From Elysia crispata (Eukaryota; Mollusca; Gastropoda; Plakobranchidae), in the NCBI GenBank assembly GCA_033675545.1, contig JAWDGP010006875.1, positions 503,501 to 567,500 on the forward strand: 64,000 nucleotides of DNA. Reading direction: 5' to 3'. Below, in pieces: positions 61,750 to 64,000 of this stretch. A program made the position numbers and the translations under genes. Under the pieces are notes generated by a model. It made no database searches. It saw only the letters and a program-made list of their open reading frames with translations, and had not been told where the DNA came from. Positions within the stretch are counted from its first letter, which is position 1. Each line of letters opens with the position of its first letter.

Positions 61750-63670
61750 AACAATTCTTCCTGATCCTCTTGGCTGTTTAAGAGTAAGAGAGAAATTTAG
61801 AAGGCGTAAAAAATAATGAAAGCATTGTGTACGTTATTCTAGTCTCATCGTTAATCTTTGATTGATAAAGCAAGTCCACTAGAAGATGAAAAATGTTGCC
61901 GATGGTTGGGAAGCAGGTCTCCTGCTTAGAAATTTGTAGGAACTGTTCGTCGCAGGGCCGGAAATACTGACAGTAGCTAAGTTTGAAGCCTTTTTATGTC
62001 GTGCATGGCGATGGCTTGTCCAGTATTCAGTATAGGCCTGGAGCCACGCAATCATTGTATTGACAAGGCTAAATAGAAATTAAAATAAATGAATAAATAG
62101 ATAAATAAAAACTTCATTTATAGGCTAACATAAAGACGAGTTAACAAGCTTAATGCATTGGTATCGTAAATCGGCGTTCACAGATTCGACCACCAAGTTC
62201 ATACTGAGAACACTATGGGGAACACCCTTTGCCCACTTATGCCTATAGATATTTCTAAGGAAGAAAATCAATTGGTAATCGATTCAAGAATTAGTTTTAA
62301 TGTCTTGTCAGAGTTTTAGACCCAGCATACCTGGTTTACAATAATGGTTTTATATATAAAAATTTTCTGTGGATATCAAAAGAATAAACAAATGAACAGA
62401 TGAAAAAGACAATAACATTGAACAAATGCAAATATCACAAAAACAAGATACTTATATTCTTCATAGGTATACAACTGCACCGAAGAAAAGCAAACTTTAA
62501 AAGGAACAGGTGGGGAAGACTACTTTTTTGCAACAATAACAGATAATTATGTAGCTTGTCCAGAGCTATTCATAGTCCAGTTTTGAAATCTAGAGAACCT
62601 TGAGACATTGAAATTCTTCTCACGTTGTAATAAGGACATTATTTAAATGAAGGAGAGGTCACAAACAAATTGTAAAAATTAGGTGCAATCTTTTCAGCAG
62701 CCCTCTTTTCAGTTTATCCCCCCATCGAGACCATAATGTGGTGCTGATGATTCATTAGAGATACAATGCTGTGCTCGACCTAATGTGGTGAAAAAAGTAC
62801 TCTCCAGTACAAAGTAAAAACGTGCAACCACTTTGACAATTTTAAAGCAAAAAAAATTAAGGTTCTGGATTTTTACTCTGGATTGCTAGAGCGTATAATT
62901 ATTCTTGATCTAGTAAAAAAAAAAAAAAACAAATTAAGAGTTGCAAGTTTTAAAAATGGCATAACTTGAATGTTTCTACGATCTCTTGTTGACAATTAGT
63001 GGATTTGGTCAATTTCTTAGATGTAAAGCATTATAGAAGTACGAAACGCGTGCAAAAGAAGCAAATGTGGTGTTTACATTCGCAACCGCCGCTCCGCAAA
63101 TAATGACCAATCAAATCCCCGCTACTATCCTGTACAGAACGACATCTTTTTCATGACGTTTTTGTCTTTATGTTGATTTAGGTCAACTGCCATTTGATTT
63201 TTAAAACATTTTTTTCATACCATTAAGTTAAATAATAAGCTATATGTTTTACATTTTTAATTTACATAATAACCAAAATTTGTTTCAAAAGCGCCATCCG
63301 CTAATAAAAAAAAAGGTGTAAACAACTGAGAACAGTCTTTTGAATGTTATTTGGTTCATAACAAATTTGGCAAAAAAATTTGATGAGTTAATTAAAAAAA
63401 AAAAATTATGAACGTTCAAGAGCATTTTTTAACCTGGTTCCATAACTGTTCTTTAAGTTTGAATTTTGTATCGCGTGGGACGGTGATCTTGTCAGTAAAC
63501 TTCATCCTTGCACTTGAGTGGTTTTGGAGAAGATAGCGGAAGAAAGAATCGAATTTGTCTTTTCTAGTACAGATTATACGGGGTGGAAGACCGAACCATC
63601 GGTGGATTTTAAATAAAAAATTTATTGCCCATTAAAAAACTATGGGCACTTTTTGCTGGGATTTAGCTAT
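61750..63670. other. Intergenic, AT-rich; nothing recognised
   Basis: A-rich and T-rich runs throughout; no coding signal. Confidence 0.6.
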
Positions 63671-63672
63671 AG

Positions 63673-63705
63673 AAAAAAATAAAATAAAATAAAATAAAAT
63701 AAAAA
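63673..63705 (+). repeat. (AAAAT)n microsatellite
   Basis: About six pentanucleotide units in a wider A-rich region that continues to 63845. Confidence 0.9.
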
Positions 63706-63881
63706 GTCTAAGATGTCAATTGCATCACCATAAGAGAAAATTAAAACAAGTTATAAATAATCATTTTAGAACCTCAGGTATTCAACATATTCAACTAAAA
63801 AATAACTTATTAAAAAATAAAAAAAAAAAATAAAAAAAAAAACAAGTTATAGAGAAACCGTCCAAGGGATTCCTGTTAATT

Positions 63882-64000
63882 ATGGCTGGAGGGGAGGATT
63901 GTGGCCTGTGGTTGGCGGAGCTCGCACCCCCCGGTAGCAACCCGGGCTTTCCTGACCAGAGACCCCAAGCTGGTCCCGGACTGTATTGTCTCCAGGTCTC
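63882..64000 (+). other. GC-rich window end with an open frame; exon or repeat undetermined
   Basis: From ATG at 63882 the frame MAGGEDCGLWLAELAPPGSN... stays open to the window edge. Base composition changes abruptly from A-rich to GC-rich at about 63875. The string GTGGTTGGCGGAGCTCGCACC also resembles a degenerate tRNA-like SINE head. I cannot decide between a partial exon and a repeat from 119 bases. Confidence 0.25.

Overview
This is eukaryotic, animal nuclear DNA: split exons with GT/AG introns, AATAAA polyadenylation signals, a mariner transposon, a LINE remnant, tRNA-derived SINE-like pieces, and very many long microsatellites in AT-rich sequence. The abundance of (CT)n/(GA)n tracts with (AAT)n, (AGT)n and (ATGT)n arrays would fit a lophotrochozoan such as a gastropod mollusc. 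That placement is an impression, not something the sequence proves.

Left end (1-6.7 kb): the last six coding exons and the 3' untranslated region of a cytoplasmic isoleucyl-tRNA synthetase gene (IARS1) on the + strand. The gene begins upstream of the window. These exons encode the C-terminal appended region, including two copies of a repeat built around an LLLENP motif. All six exons join in frame. Intron 3 carries a MITE-like inverted-repeat element.

Centre (6.7-54.3 kb): no convincing protein-coding gene. It holds dozens of microsatellites; a 576-bp Harbinger-type MITE flanked by TAA; a palindromic element near 12.3 kb; a 35-bp inverted repeat near 14.9 kb; three or four degenerate tRNA-derived SINE heads; a short 52-bp minisatellite; and an antisense LINE 3'-end fragment near 53.0 kb. 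Several CpG- or GC-richer islands carry clustered transcription-factor-like motifs: four AGCCAAT boxes at 9.6 kb, CRE and CACGTGAC motifs at 15.5 kb, a GC box at 26.25 kb, AP-1 and GATA motifs at 32.7 kb, and YY1/NRF1/ETS-like trios at 34.7 and 46.7 kb. These may be promoters or enhancers, but motif matches alone do not prove it.

Right end (54.3-64 kb): a nearly intact mariner (DD34D) transposon of 1,382 bp with 33-bp inverted repeats and a TA target duplication. Its transposase is broken by one frameshift. Beyond it lie more (GA)n/(CT)n tracts, a tRNA-derived SINE-like piece at 61.7 kb and AT-rich sequence. The last 120 bases are GC-rich with a frame that stays open to the window edge.

I found no CRISPR array, no convincing tRNA or rRNA gene, and no evident new multi-gene system. 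The most worthwhile leads are the homologous intron position in the two IARS1 repeats, the regularly spaced CCAAT array, the small inverted-repeat elements and a possible 10-nt microexon at 41,975.
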